Part shown: in pieces, positions 1 to 6,013 of the stretch
Numbering within the stretch: the stretch's first letter is position 1
How the letters are laid out: each line of letters opens with the position of its first letter
The notes under the pieces: generated by a model
Databases searched by the model: none
Told to the model about the DNA's origin: nothing
What the model saw: the letters and a program-made list of their open reading frames with translations, nothing else
Assembly: GCA_900541245.1 (NCBI GenBank)
Contig: UQIS01000044.1
Coordinates: 1-15,834 of the forward strand
Direction: 5' to 3'
DNA: 15,834 nucleotides
Source: an uncultured Collinsella sp.
GTDB lineage: Bacteria; Actinomycetota; Coriobacteriia; Coriobacteriales; Coriobacteriaceae
Program-made: the position numbers and the translations under genes

Positions 1-419
1 TTAGCCTCTTCGACGGGATTCAGATCAGAACGCTGAAGGTTTTCGATAAGAGCAAGAGCCAGCATCTCTTCATCATTAACATCTTTAATGATGACAGGCA
101 GTTCCTCAAGACCAGCAAGCTTCGACGCCTGGTAACGACGCTCACCAGCGATGATCTCATAGCCGTTTCCATGCTTGCGAACCAAAAGAGGCTGCAAAAC
201 ACCATGTTCTTGGATTGACTCGCTCAACTCGCGAAGTTCAGTTTCGTTAAAGTGAATTCTCGGCTGATTAGGGTTGGGAACGATATCCTCAATAGGTAGT
301 TTCGTTTCAGATGCGGCATTTGAAGCCGATGCAGCCGAACCACCGGTCTCATACTCGGCCTCTGAGACCAAAGCATTGAGTCCGCGTCCCAATCCACCAC
401 GTTTCTTTACACTAGGCAC
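1..419 (-). CDS. parB: Chromosome partitioning protein ParB, N-terminal part (runs off the left edge)
   Basis: ParB is a CTP-dependent DNA clamp that loads at parS sites, slides along nearby DNA and stimulates the ParA ATPase to segregate origins. Only the first 139 residues are in the window. The N-terminus KRGGLGRGLNAL (about 6-17) is the family's ParA-activating peptide. A polar linker follows (about 20-40), then the CTP-binding domain with the arginine patch GERRYQAS (92-99) and the ENLQR segment (126-130). The helix-turn-helix that reads parS and the dimerisation domain lie beyond the edge. The start is a GTG at 417-419 that overlaps the end of parA by 8 bp, which implies translational coupling. 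The cognate parS sites are about 0.8 kb upstream. Family and start are secure; the C-terminus cannot be judged. Confidence 0.96.
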   Translation of the reverse strand, partial: MPSVKKRGGLGRGLNALVSEAEYETGGSAASASNAASETKLPIEDIVPNPNQPRIHFNETELRELSESIQEHGVLQPLLVRKHGNGYEIIAGERRYQASKLAGLEELPVIIKDVNDEEMLALALIENLQRSDLNPVEEA

Positions 420-1212
420 GCTTGATCACCTCTTTTGCAAGGTTCATATACGCTTTTGCACCCTTATTTTGAGGTGCATAGGTAATTACCGGTTCTCCAA
501 AAGACGGAGCTTCGGAGATTTTAACCGTACGGGGGATTAGCGTCTTAAACGCCTTATCACCAAAGTACGATTGAACCTCCTCAACAACCTGATTCGATAG
601 TGAAGTACGCGAGTCATACATGGTCATAAGCACACCATAGGTGTCTAAGCCCTTGTTCAGCCGTGATTTGACCATCTTCATTGACTCAAGCAGCTTCGTA
701 ACGCCCTCGAGTGCGTAATATTCGCACTGGATCGGAATCAAAACGCTGTCTGCTGCGGTCAAAGCGTTAATAGTAAGCAGACCGAGCGAAGGAGGACAGT
801 CAATGAAAATAAAGTCAAACTCGTCCTGAATCGGCTCAAGCAAATCTTTGAGGCGGGTTTCACGAGCAATTGCGCTTACAAGCTCAATTTCCGCGCCTGC
901 AAGTTGAATTGTAGCCGGAATAACGAATACCTTTTTACAATTTGTATCAAGAACAAGCGATTCTGCCGGCACATCGTTCAACAATGCATCATAGATGCAG
1001 TGATCAAGGTCTTCTTTTTCAATTCCGAATCCACTGGTGCTGTTTCCCTGCGGATCAAAATCGACAATCAGTGTCTTACGACCCTGCTCACCCAGTGCTG
1101 CTGCAAGGTTTACAGCCGTCGTTGACTTACCGACGCCGCCTTTTTGATTGATAATTGCAATGATACGCGTGTCTTTTGCGCTCTTAGAACGCTTAACGTC
1201 GCGAAATCCCAC
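412..1212 (-). CDS. parA: Chromosome partitioning ATPase ParA (Soj)
   Basis: ParA is a deviant Walker ATPase that binds DNA non-specifically as an ATP dimer and is released by ParB, which drives origin segregation; in Bacillus its homologue Soj also controls DnaA. The 266-residue protein has the deviant Walker A KGGVGKST (24-31) with signature Lys24 and catalytic-site Lys29, the switch motif DFDPQGN (51-57), and a Walker B region ending in FIDCPPS (136-142). The family motif RTVKISEAPSFGEP is at 228-241. The length is normal for chromosomal ParA. The start is a GTG with an AGGAGG ribosome-binding site only 4 bp upstream, the same close spacing seen before gyrB and gyrA here. It lies downstream of rsmG, separated from it by the three parS sites, and overlaps parB by 8 bp. 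Confidence 0.97.
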   Translation of the reverse strand: MGFRDVKRSKSAKDTRIIAIINQKGGVGKSTTAVNLAAALGEQGRKTLIVDFDPQGNSTSGFGIEKEDLDHCIYDALLNDVPAESLVLDTNCKKVFVIPATIQLAGAEIELVSAIARETRLKDLLEPIQDEFDFIFIDCPPSLGLLTINALTAADSVLIPIQCEYYALEGVTKLLESMKMVKSRLNKGLDTYGVLMTMYDSRTSLSNQVVEEVQSYFGDKAFKTLIPRTVKISEAPSFGEPVITYAPQNKGAKAYMNLAKEVIKRA

Positions 1213-1251
1213 GGTCCCTCCTGGTGTGTATTAAAGCTGTCAAACGGAGGA

Positions 1252-1267
1252 TGTTTCACGTGAAACA
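1252..1267. promoter_or_regulatory. parS centromere site 1
   Basis: Perfect 16-bp palindrome TGTTTCACGTGAAACA, identical to the bacterial parS consensus bound by ParB. It lies 39 bp upstream of the parA start. A weak promoter could overlap it (GTGAAA at 1254-1259 and TTTAAT at 1230-1235 on the minus strand, 18-bp spacer), in which case ParB binding would also repress parAB. Confidence 0.97.
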
Positions 1268-1290
1268 TTCCGATTCGATATCAACCGCCA

Positions 1291-1306
1291 TGTTTCACGT
1301 GAAACA
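1291..1306. promoter_or_regulatory. parS centromere site 2
   Basis: Second perfect copy of TGTTTCACGTGAAACA, starting exactly 39 bp from the first. It is in the non-coding gap between rsmG and parA. Confidence 0.97.
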
Positions 1307-1329
1307 CTGCAAGTTGTTAGTATCCATTA

Positions 1330-1345
1330 TGTTTCACGTGAAACA
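1330..1345. promoter_or_regulatory. parS centromere site 3
   Basis: Third perfect copy of TGTTTCACGTGAAACA, again exactly 39 bp from its neighbour. It ends one base from the stop codon of rsmG, so the array fills the whole intergenic gap. Confidence 0.97.
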
Positions 1346-1346
1346 T

Positions 1347-2084
1347 CTAGGCAAGCGGATTCTTCTTTGCCATGCCATTTGCACGAGGCAATGAAACGGA
1401 TGCTGGATGACCCTTCTTAAGAACAATGAACTCCCTGTGGCCCAGGCCCTCAGGCAAATCGATAGCGTCATTCAGAAGCAAAGTGAAGCCGCAAATCTTT
1501 GCTGCTGACATGCCAGAAGCAAGCTCCTCATCCGAAGGATTGCCCTTGGTGATAACAAATAGCCCTCCATCCTTGAGGTACGGCGCCGCATACTCAACAA
1601 GAATCGGTAAAGGGGCCAGTGCGCGGGCGGTTACGACAGAGAACTGCTTCTTATGGCTTCGAGCATATTCTTCAAGACGATCATGAACCGCATGAGCATG
1701 TTTCAATCCAAGAGCATGCACAAAGGAATTGACTGCATCAACCTTCTTGCAAACAGAGTCAATATAAGTAGCTATACGATGCGTGGCTATGGTTAACGGA
1801 ATACCAGGGAAGCCCGCACCTGTACCCATATCGAGCAAAGCTCCCTCAGGAGCCTTATTGATATAGGGGAGTAAAACAAGTGAGTCGAGGATATGAAGTA
1901 CTGCAGCATCTTCTACGTTGAGAATACGAGTGAGATTGGTTGTCTTATTTGTATCTAGAACCAAATCCAAATGCTGAATACATTTCCTCAGCTCAACATC
2001 AGTTACGCTCAAGGAATACTCTTTGCAATAGGAAGTTAGACGACACAACATCTCGTCAGCCTGCTGATCAGTAAGTACTAACAA
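1347..2084 (-). CDS. rsmG: 16S rRNA (guanine-N7) methyltransferase RsmG (GidB)
   Basis: RsmG uses S-adenosylmethionine to methylate the conserved guanine of the 530 loop of 16S rRNA (G527 in E. coli); loss gives low-level streptomycin resistance in several bacteria. The SAM-binding motif LLDMGTGAGFPG is at 83-94, NLTRI at 50-54 is the usual family motif, and TARALAPL (152-159) matches the conserved segment near the substrate site. I place the start at the TTG at 2082-2084 because AAAGGAG (2091-2097) lies 6 bp upstream. This gives 245 residues, normal for the family. A longer frame opening at another TTG at 2130-2132 would begin in the T tract of the upstream terminator and has no ribosome-binding site. 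It is the first gene of a unit that continues into parAB. Confidence 0.95.
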   Translation of the reverse strand: MLVLTDQQADEMLCRLTSYCKEYSLSVTDVELRKCIQHLDLVLDTNKTTNLTRILNVEDAAVLHILDSLVLLPYINKAPEGALLDMGTGAGFPGIPLTIATHRIATYIDSVCKKVDAVNSFVHALGLKHAHAVHDRLEEYARSHKKQFSVVTARALAPLPILVEYAAPYLKDGGLFVITKGNPSDEELASGMSAAKICGFTLLLNDAIDLPEGLGHREFIVLKKGHPASVSLPRANGMAKKNPLA

Positions 2085-2103
2085 CGAAAGCTCCTTTCTG
2101 ACA

Positions 2104-2132
2104 AAAATCAGTGTATCGAGAACTTTTGACAA
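2104..2132 (-). promoter_or_regulatory. Candidate promoter for rsmG-parA-parB
   Basis: On the minus strand, TTGTCA (2127-2132, five of six bases of a -35 element) is followed after 17 bp by GATTTT (2104-2109, a poor -10). It lies between the jag terminator and the rsmG ribosome-binding site, where a promoter is needed. The -10 is weak, so this is tentative. Confidence 0.35.
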
Positions 2133-2160
2133 AAAAAGGGGACGTGGAAACCACGTCCCC
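2131..2160 (-). terminator. Intrinsic terminator after jag
   Basis: On the minus strand a perfect 10-bp stem (GGGGACGTGG paired with CCACGTCCCC) with a TTT loop is followed by seven T. It lies 20 bp past the jag stop codon and ends the rpmH-to-jag unit. The plus strand has no T tract, so it acts in one direction. Confidence 0.93.
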
Positions 2161-2180
2161 TTAGCATAAGCTCGAGTAGA

Positions 2181-2750
2181 TTATCGAGCAACAATCACCA
2201 CATGGCGATCAGGGTCAGAACCCTCAGAATGAGTATCGACGGCATCATTGCCACGAAGTGCAATGTGAACCAGTCGACGCTCGTAGGCATTCATGGACGG
2301 AAGCGAAACACTCTTATGAGTGCGGATGGCACGCTCGGCAGCAGACTGAGCCATGGAAGCAACCTTGTCCTGACGGCGACTCTTGTATCCCTCTACGTCC
2401 ACTACAACCGGATACCTAAAGCCAAGTTTACGGCTCACCAGCAAAGAGAACATAACCTGAAGGGCATCAAGGGTGCGACCATGACGGCCAATGAGAACAG
2501 CAAGGTCGGGAGCCGTTACATCCAAAATCAGCTCACCCTCGTCGCCCTCATACTCATCGATAGGAGAGTTGGCGGCATCGAAGTGCGAAAGGATGGAACG
2601 CAGGATGGAAATCGCAACATCGGCAATGGTGTCGAGCTCCTCATCGGTCAGCTCTTCACCAGCCTTGTAGCGCTGTGCAATCTCGGGATAATCGCCCGCG
2701 ACCTGCGGGACAACCTCCTCAAGCATATCCTCGATGATCTCTTCAGACAT
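2181..2750 (-). CDS. jag: KH-R3H RNA-binding protein Jag (KhpB)
   Basis: Jag/KhpB is a small cytoplasmic RNA-binding protein, usually encoded next to yidC, linked in Gram-positive bacteria to cell elongation and division control. This copy has 189 residues. The first 60 or so are acidic and helical, without the Jag_N domain of Firmicutes versions. A KH domain follows (about 72-121) with its GxxG loop as GRHG (88-91), then an R3H domain (about 128-189) with YERRLVH (156-162) carrying the Arg and His of the R3H motif and the family segment HSEGSDPDRHVV. I chose the ATG at 2748-2750 because GGAG stands 6 bp before it; the in-frame TTG four codons upstream overlaps that site. It is 44 bp after yidC and last in the unit. 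Confidence 0.94.
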   Translation of the reverse strand: MSEEIIEDMLEEVVPQVAGDYPEIAQRYKAGEELTDEELDTIADVAISILRSILSHFDAANSPIDEYEGDEGELILDVTAPDLAVLIGRHGRTLDALQVMFSLLVSRKLGFRYPVVVDVEGYKSRRQDKVASMAQSAAERAIRTHKSVSLPSMNAYERRLVHIALRGNDAVDTHSEGSDPDRHVVIVAR

Positions 2751-2794
2751 AACGTACTCCAAAAGTTAGGTACCTAAATAAGATTGATATCCCA

Positions 2795-3565
2795 CTACTT
2801 CTTCTTGTGCGGGCGCGGCTTCTTCTCGCGACGAGTGACCTCAACCTGCAGCGGAGCGTTCTTAAGACGCTCCTCCTCATCGGCCTTCGCCTTGTCGATG
2901 ACCTTCTGCGTCACAAAAATCTGCTGGATAACCTGCCAAGCAGACGAGACGTCGTAGAACAGCAGAACACCAACGGGAAGGGTCCAGCCCATCCAAAGCA
3001 TCATGACGGTCATGACAACGGCCATCATACGCATGCTCTGGGCCTGCTGACCGGTCTGATTGCGGGACATATACAGCTGCGGAATCAGGGTCAAGACAGC
3101 GAAGAGAATCAGGCAAACCAGCGCAGGCAGTGCAACCATAAAGCCATCGGCAAAGGAAGCGCTCGGCGTGGTGGTCAGGTCGGGCAGGATGTTGAAGAAC
3201 GAGAACGTGCCGTCGTTAAAGTACTGCGGCAGGTTGCGCAGCAATGTAAACAGGGCGAACAGGATAGGCATCTGAATCAGCAGCGGCAGACAGCCAGCCA
3301 TGGGGTTGAACTTGTTCTCGCTGTAGAACTTCTGCATCTCCTCGGCCTGACGCTGGGGATCGTCGGCATAGCGCTCCTGGATCTCGAGCATCTTGGGCTG
3401 CAGCACCTGCATGCGAGCCGTCGACTTGGTCGACTTGAGCATGAGCGGCGTCAGCAGCAGACGGATGATGACCACCAGGATGATGATGGACAGGCCCCAG
3501 TCGACCGCAAAGGTCTGGATGAGCTTGAGCAGCTCGAAAAGGATGTTAACGATCCAATCCCACAT
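2795..3565 (-). CDS. yidC: Membrane protein insertase YidC (Oxa1 family)
   Basis: YidC inserts and folds inner-membrane proteins, alone or with SecYEG. The 256-residue protein is the short Gram-positive form without the large periplasmic domain, and it has no lipobox cysteine, unlike Firmicutes SpoIIIJ. Five hydrophobic segments can be seen: about 18-42, 90-110, 143-165, 179-196 and 197-221. Arg35 in the first segment matches the conserved arginine of the hydrophilic groove. A charged cytoplasmic loop lies between the first two segments (about 44-88), and the tail is very basic (ending RPHKKK), as expected for ribosome contact. The ATG follows GGAGG at a spacing of about 9 bp. It lies between yidD and jag, the usual context. 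Confidence 0.97.
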   Translation of the reverse strand: MWDWIVNILFELLKLIQTFAVDWGLSIIILVVIIRLLLTPLMLKSTKSTARMQVLQPKMLEIQERYADDPQRQAEEMQKFYSENKFNPMAGCLPLLIQMPILFALFTLLRNLPQYFNDGTFSFFNILPDLTTTPSASFADGFMVALPALVCLILFAVLTLIPQLYMSRNQTGQQAQSMRMMAVVMTVMMLWMGWTLPVGVLLFYDVSSAWQVIQQIFVTQKVIDKAKADEEERLKNAPLQVEVTRREKKPRPHKKK

Positions 3566-3594
3566 GTAAGTTTTCCTCCGATAGCGAGTGCCCG

Positions 3595-3819
3595 CTAGGG
3601 CACAGGGTCATAACCGCCGACGTGCAGGGGATTGCAGCGAGCGATGCGCCTCACGGCAAGCCAGCAGCCTCTCAAAACACCGTGCTTCTCAATCGCCTGG
3701 ACGGCGTATTGCGAGCACGTTGGGTAATAAATGCAGGCGTCAGGCAATAAGGGCGAAATAACCTGTTGATATATGCGAATAGGAGCGATGGCAACACGTC
3801 GCAAAACGTGATTGCTCAT
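3595..3819 (-). CDS. yidD: Membrane protein insertion efficiency factor YidD
   Basis: YidD is a small amphipathic, membrane-associated protein that helps YidC-dependent insertion. This 74-residue copy has the full family pattern: an amphipathic N-terminus, YQQVISPLLPDACIYYPTCSQYA (18-40) with the CxYxPTCS core, an EKHGVLRG segment (44-51), and the C-terminal HVGGYDPVP (66-74). The length is normal. Its ATG overlaps the rnpA stop codon in an ATGA arrangement, and GGAGG lies just upstream inside rnpA, so translation is probably coupled. It is 29 bp before yidC. Confidence 0.96.
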   Translation of the reverse strand: MSNHVLRRVAIAPIRIYQQVISPLLPDACIYYPTCSQYAVQAIEKHGVLRGCWLAVRRIARCNPLHVGGYDPVP

Positions 3820-4154
3820 CGCTCCTCCCCGGCAACGCCGGCGCGCTTCATAAGCGAACGCAACGCCTTGTCCATCTCCTGCGGCGAGGAAACCCTCGTC
3901 TTGGGAGTTGCGAACAAGATGATGTCATAACCCGCAACGGGAAATCCGCAGCTGCGGGCGGCCTCGCGCATCACACGCTTAGATCGGTTGCGCACGACGG
4001 CACAACCGAGTCGCTTAGCACCAACGAAGGCGACCCTTCCGGAGTCGCCTTCGCCAACCGATTCACATATGGTCATTCGAATCAGAGGGTGATTGAAACG
4101 ACGCCCCTGACTGAACACATGCTCGAAATCTTGCCGAGACTTAATAGTCTTCAT
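3816..4154 (-). CDS. rnpA: Ribonuclease P protein component
   Basis: RnpA is the protein subunit of RNase P. It binds the catalytic RNA and the 5' leader of pre-tRNA and supports removal of the leader. The 112-residue basic protein has the RNR signature as VVRNRSKRVMREAAR (53-67), with Arg55, Asn56 and Arg57 in its core. The N-terminal SRQDFEHVF (6-14) and FVGAKRLGCAV (43-53) match the family's central cleft. The start ATG at 4152-4154 fits family alignments, but no Shine-Dalgarno sequence can be seen in the 20-bp gap after rpmH, so expression may rely on readthrough or coupling from the rpmH message. It overlaps yidD by 4 bp. Confidence 0.96.
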   Translation of the reverse strand: MKTIKSRQDFEHVFSQGRRFNHPLIRMTICESVGEGDSGRVAFVGAKRLGCAVVRNRSKRVMREAARSCGFPVAGYDIILFATPKTRVSSPQEMDKALRSLMKRAGVAGEER

Positions 4155-4174
4155 GCGAGATGTGTGTATCGCTG

Positions 4175-4309
4175 CTAGACAGTGAGACGCTTGCGGCCCT
4201 TGGCGCGACGACGGGCGAGCACGGCACGACCACCCTTAGTGGCCATACGGGCACGGAAGCCATGGGTCTTGGCACGCTTACGCTTATTAGGCTGATACGT
4301 ACGCTTCAT
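4175..4309 (-). CDS. rpmH: 50S ribosomal protein L34
   Basis: L34 is a small, very basic protein of the large ribosomal subunit, buried in 23S rRNA. The product is 44 residues starting MKRTYQPNKRKRAKTHGFRA and ending in RAKGRKRLTV, the whole family pattern. The ATG at 4307-4309 is preceded by AGGAGG at a spacing of about 8 bp; the open frame extends 20 codons further upstream, but that part covers the ribosome-binding site and is not coding. It is the first gene of the leftward unit, read from the promoter at 4382-4411. Confidence 0.98.
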   Translation of the reverse strand: MKRTYQPNKRKRAKTHGFRARMATKGGRAVLARRRAKGRKRLTV

Positions 4310-4337
4310 CTTAAGTTCCTCCTGCTGCATTTCGAGT

Positions 4338-4355
4338 GTCCGCGGGGACGCGGAC
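4338..4355 (-). other. GC-rich hairpin in the rpmH 5' leader
   Basis: A perfect 7-bp stem (GTCCGCG with CGCGGAC) and a 4-base loop sit in the untranslated leader of rpmH, roughly 15 bp before its ribosome-binding site. No T tract follows, so it is not an intrinsic terminator. It may stabilise the message or modulate translation; its role is unknown. Confidence 0.6.
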
Positions 4356-4381
4356 GCAGATATAGACACGTGAGCTTGAAG

Positions 4382-4411
4382 ATTGTAGGGAAATCAATGT
4401 TCAAATGTCAA
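4382..4411 (-). promoter_or_regulatory. Main promoter of the rpmH-rnpA-yidD-yidC-jag unit
   Basis: On the minus strand a perfect TTGACA (4406-4411) is followed after 18 bp by TACAAT (4382-4387), five of six bases of the -10 consensus. Transcription should start near 4375 and give a leader of about 65 bases before rpmH. This is the best promoter visible in the window, as expected for a ribosomal protein gene. Confidence 0.85.
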
Positions 4412-4508
4412 GAAATCAAAGGTAAAAGGTTGCGCAGTTCACACGGTTCCCCCATAAGCACAACCGAAATTTGCGCCTCATGGCAACCTTTCACGATATT
4501 TCATCGAG

Positions 4509-4570
4509 TTTTCAACAGGTCATGTTGGCAATGTTGAGAACTTTTCACCCGTTTTCCAAAGTTTTCAACA
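4509..4570. promoter_or_regulatory. Cluster of DnaA-box-like sites
   Basis: TTTTCAACA occurs at 4509-4517 and 4562-4570 on the plus strand. On the minus strand TTGCCAACA (4523-4531) and TTCTCAACA (4532-4540) lie back to back. TTTTCCAAA (4552-4560) is a weaker relative. All match the DnaA-box pattern TTWTNCACA except that C at position 6 is usually A. Three exact copies of TTTTCAACA in the plus sense and one in the minus sense occur in the window, all at or near the origin. Confidence 0.7.
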
Positions 4571-4574
4571 AGTT

Positions 4575-4591
4575 TTGAAAAGTTGTCGAAA
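4575..4591 (+). repeat. 17-bp repeat shared by both origin segments, copy 1
   Basis: TTGAAAAGTTGTCGAAA here matches TTGAAAACTTGTCGAAA at 7756-7772 in 16 of 17 positions. This copy directly follows the DnaA-box-like site at 4562-4570. The shared motif brackets the two-gene block and may be a second protein-binding element of the origin. Confidence 0.6.
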
Positions 4592-4654
4592 GATGAGAAA
4601 CGTTGCACGGTGAGCTACTATTTGTTCGAAACCTTTTGAAAGATTGCGAGCGGC

Positions 4655-5998
4655 ATGTCTGACGACTTTTACACCATGGTCGATTCCGGAGACCCGGCAC
4701 CCGACAACGAGCACATCACCGGCGTGCGCGAAGAGCGTGCGGAAGGCGAGCAGACGACCACGCAGGCGCCAAAAGCCATGTACGCCGCGCGCATCGCCGT
4801 CTATGACGACATGCTGTCGACACCGCGGGTGATCGTCATTGATCCGCAAGATGTCCGCACGTATTTGGAAGAGACGACCAACACCGTCTACCAGTGCATG
4901 AAAGAACAAGGTGGCCATATCTCGCTCATGGTCATCCGCGAGATTGTCGAAAACTTTATCCACGCACACTTTGCCGAGCCCATCATCTCGATTCTGGACG
5001 GCGGAGACACCATCCGCTTTGCTGACCAAGGACCCGGCATCGACGACAAGGAACGTGCTTTCGACTTTGGCGTTACCAGCGCAAACAGCAAGATGAAGCG
5101 CTATATCCGTGGAACCGGAGCAGGGTTTCCCATGGTGAAGGAGTATTTGGAAAACGCCGGCGGTGCCGTATCCATCGAGGACAACATGGGCAACGGCACC
5201 GTGGTTACGGTAAGCCTGAACCCTAAACGCGTGCAGGAAATCGAGCGTGCCGGCGGACGCGGCGCTGCCGTGCGGCCCGAGACGGAGCAGCCCACATATC
5301 CCCTGCCGGGAGCTTTTGCGCAGCAGCCCGTGGCAACGCAGCAGATGCAGCCCCCCGTGGGACAGATGCAGCAGCCCGGAATGCTTCCCACACAAGAACC
5401 CCAGGCGGCATCTATGTCGATGCCGCCAAACATGCCAGAGGCCATGCCGCTGGCTGATCAGGATGCAGCAGCAATGCAGCAGGCGACGGGTGGCCAGCAA
5501 ATGGGCTATCAGCCGTACCAACAGGGATATCCATATCAGCAGATGCCGCCACTGGGGTATGGCCAGCAGTTCCCGCAGCAGTACCAGCAGGGATATCAGC
5601 AGCCGTACCAGCAGATGCCGCAACAGCAGTACAACCCCTGGGCCCAGCAGACGCCTCCGCAGCCTTACCAACAGTGGCCTCAAAGTTTTCAACAGCAAAT
5701 GCCGCCGACGCAGAGTTCTCAACAACCAGCAGCTCAAATGATGTATCCTAATGCAGTAAATCGGTATGCACAGCCACAACCGGACGTGTTCGTAAGCGAT
5801 CGCGGCAACGCCGCGCTAGGCTATCTGGCGCAAAATCAAGCGTGCGGCGCAACCGATCTTGCGAGGGCGTTTGGAAACTCGGCCCCCACTTGGTCACGCA
5901 CGCTCAATGACTTGGCGCAGGCCGGCTTGGTCATCAAGCATGGCCAGAAATACCATCTGACCGAACTCGGCGCCGCTCGCGTGCGAGCTCAGAGCTAA
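4655..5998 (+). CDS. GHKL-type ATPase domain protein with Gln-rich linker and winged helix (origin-linked, function unknown)
   Basis: I do not recognise this 447-residue protein as a named family. Residues about 43-190 look like a GHKL (histidine-kinase-like) ATPase fold: N box REIVENFIHAH (95-105) with Glu96 and Asn100 in the SpoIIAB-like spacing, G1 box FADQGPGI (122-129), G2 box GTGAGFPMVKEYLE (153-166), and a closing GNGTVVTVSL (179-188). No histidine phospho-acceptor domain or sensor region precedes it. Residues about 205-375 are a disordered, Gln/Pro/Tyr/Met-rich linker. Residues about 383-445 resemble a MarR- or ArsR-like winged helix, with TWSRTLNDLAQAGLV as the likely recognition helix and a GQKYHL wing. 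The start ATG has no strong ribosome-binding site. The stop is 15 bp before dnaA, so the two are probably co-transcribed. A role in controlling dnaA or the origin is inference from position only. Confidence 0.85.
   Translation: MSDDFYTMVDSGDPAPDNEHITGVREERAEGEQTTTQAPKAMYAARIAVYDDMLSTPRVIVIDPQDVRTYLEETTNTVYQCMKEQGGHISLMVIREIVENFIHAHFAEPIISILDGGDTIRFADQGPGIDDKERAFDFGVTSANSKMKRYIRGTGAGFPMVKEYLENAGGAVSIEDNMGNGTVVTVSLNPKRVQEIERAGGRGAAVRPETEQPTYPLPGAFAQQPVATQQMQPPVGQMQQPGMLPTQEPQAASMSMPPNMPEAMPLADQDAAAMQQATGGQQMGYQPYQQGYPYQQMPPLGYGQQFPQQYQQGYQQPYQQMPQQQYNPWAQQTPPQPYQQWPQSFQQQMPPTQSSQQPAAQMMYPNAVNRYAQPQPDVFVSDRGNAALGYLAQNQACGATDLARAFGNSAPTWSRTLNDLAQAGLVIKHGQKYHLTELGAARVRAQS
5513..5620 (+). repeat. 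Degenerate Gln/Tyr/Pro coding repeats
   Basis: The linker of the GHKL protein contains repeated units such as PYQQGYPYQQMP (residues 287-298) and QYQQGYQQPYQQMP (309-322), with matching DNA repeats. Such low-complexity tracts change length easily by slippage and could vary between strains. Confidence 0.7.
5686..5724 (+). promoter_or_regulatory. Pair of DnaA-box-like sites inside the GHKL gene
   Basis: TTTTCAACA (5686-5694) and TTCTCAACA (5716-5724) lie in the same orientation exactly 30 bp apart, within the coding part for the linker. They match the intergenic origin boxes. The local codons (AGT, TTT, CAA) are less GC-rich than those nearby, but Gln-rich coding favours CAACA strings, so chance is possible. 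Confidence 0.45.
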
Positions 5999-6013
5999 AG
6001 AACGGGAGAGACA

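Larger units (their letters stand above)
4412..4654. other. Left origin segment (part of oriC) between the rpmH promoter and the GHKL gene
   Basis: This 243-bp non-coding stretch separates the divergent arms. It is AT-rich and holds clustered DnaA-box-like 9-mers (4509-4570) and other runs ending in TTTTC or GAAAA. By position it is the upstream half of a bipartite origin and also the control region of the rightward operon. A possible -10 (TACTAT, 4616-4621) gives the only hint of a rightward promoter; I found no convincing -35 for it. No open frame here has a ribosome-binding site or family resemblance. Confidence 0.75.

Noticed and set aside
4310..4369. 20-codon upstream extension of rpmH
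   Set aside because: The extension covers the AGGAGG site and leader hairpin; L34 begins at MKRTYQP.
4160..4537. Plus-strand open frame across rpmH and its promoter
   Set aside because: It lies antisense to rpmH and runs through the rpmH promoter; no homology and no ribosome-binding site.
4565..5779. Minus-strand open frame of 404 codons opposite the GHKL gene
   Set aside because: The product is Leu/Arg/His-rich low-complexity sequence from complementing Gln codons, while the plus strand shows ordered GHKL motifs and a winged helix.
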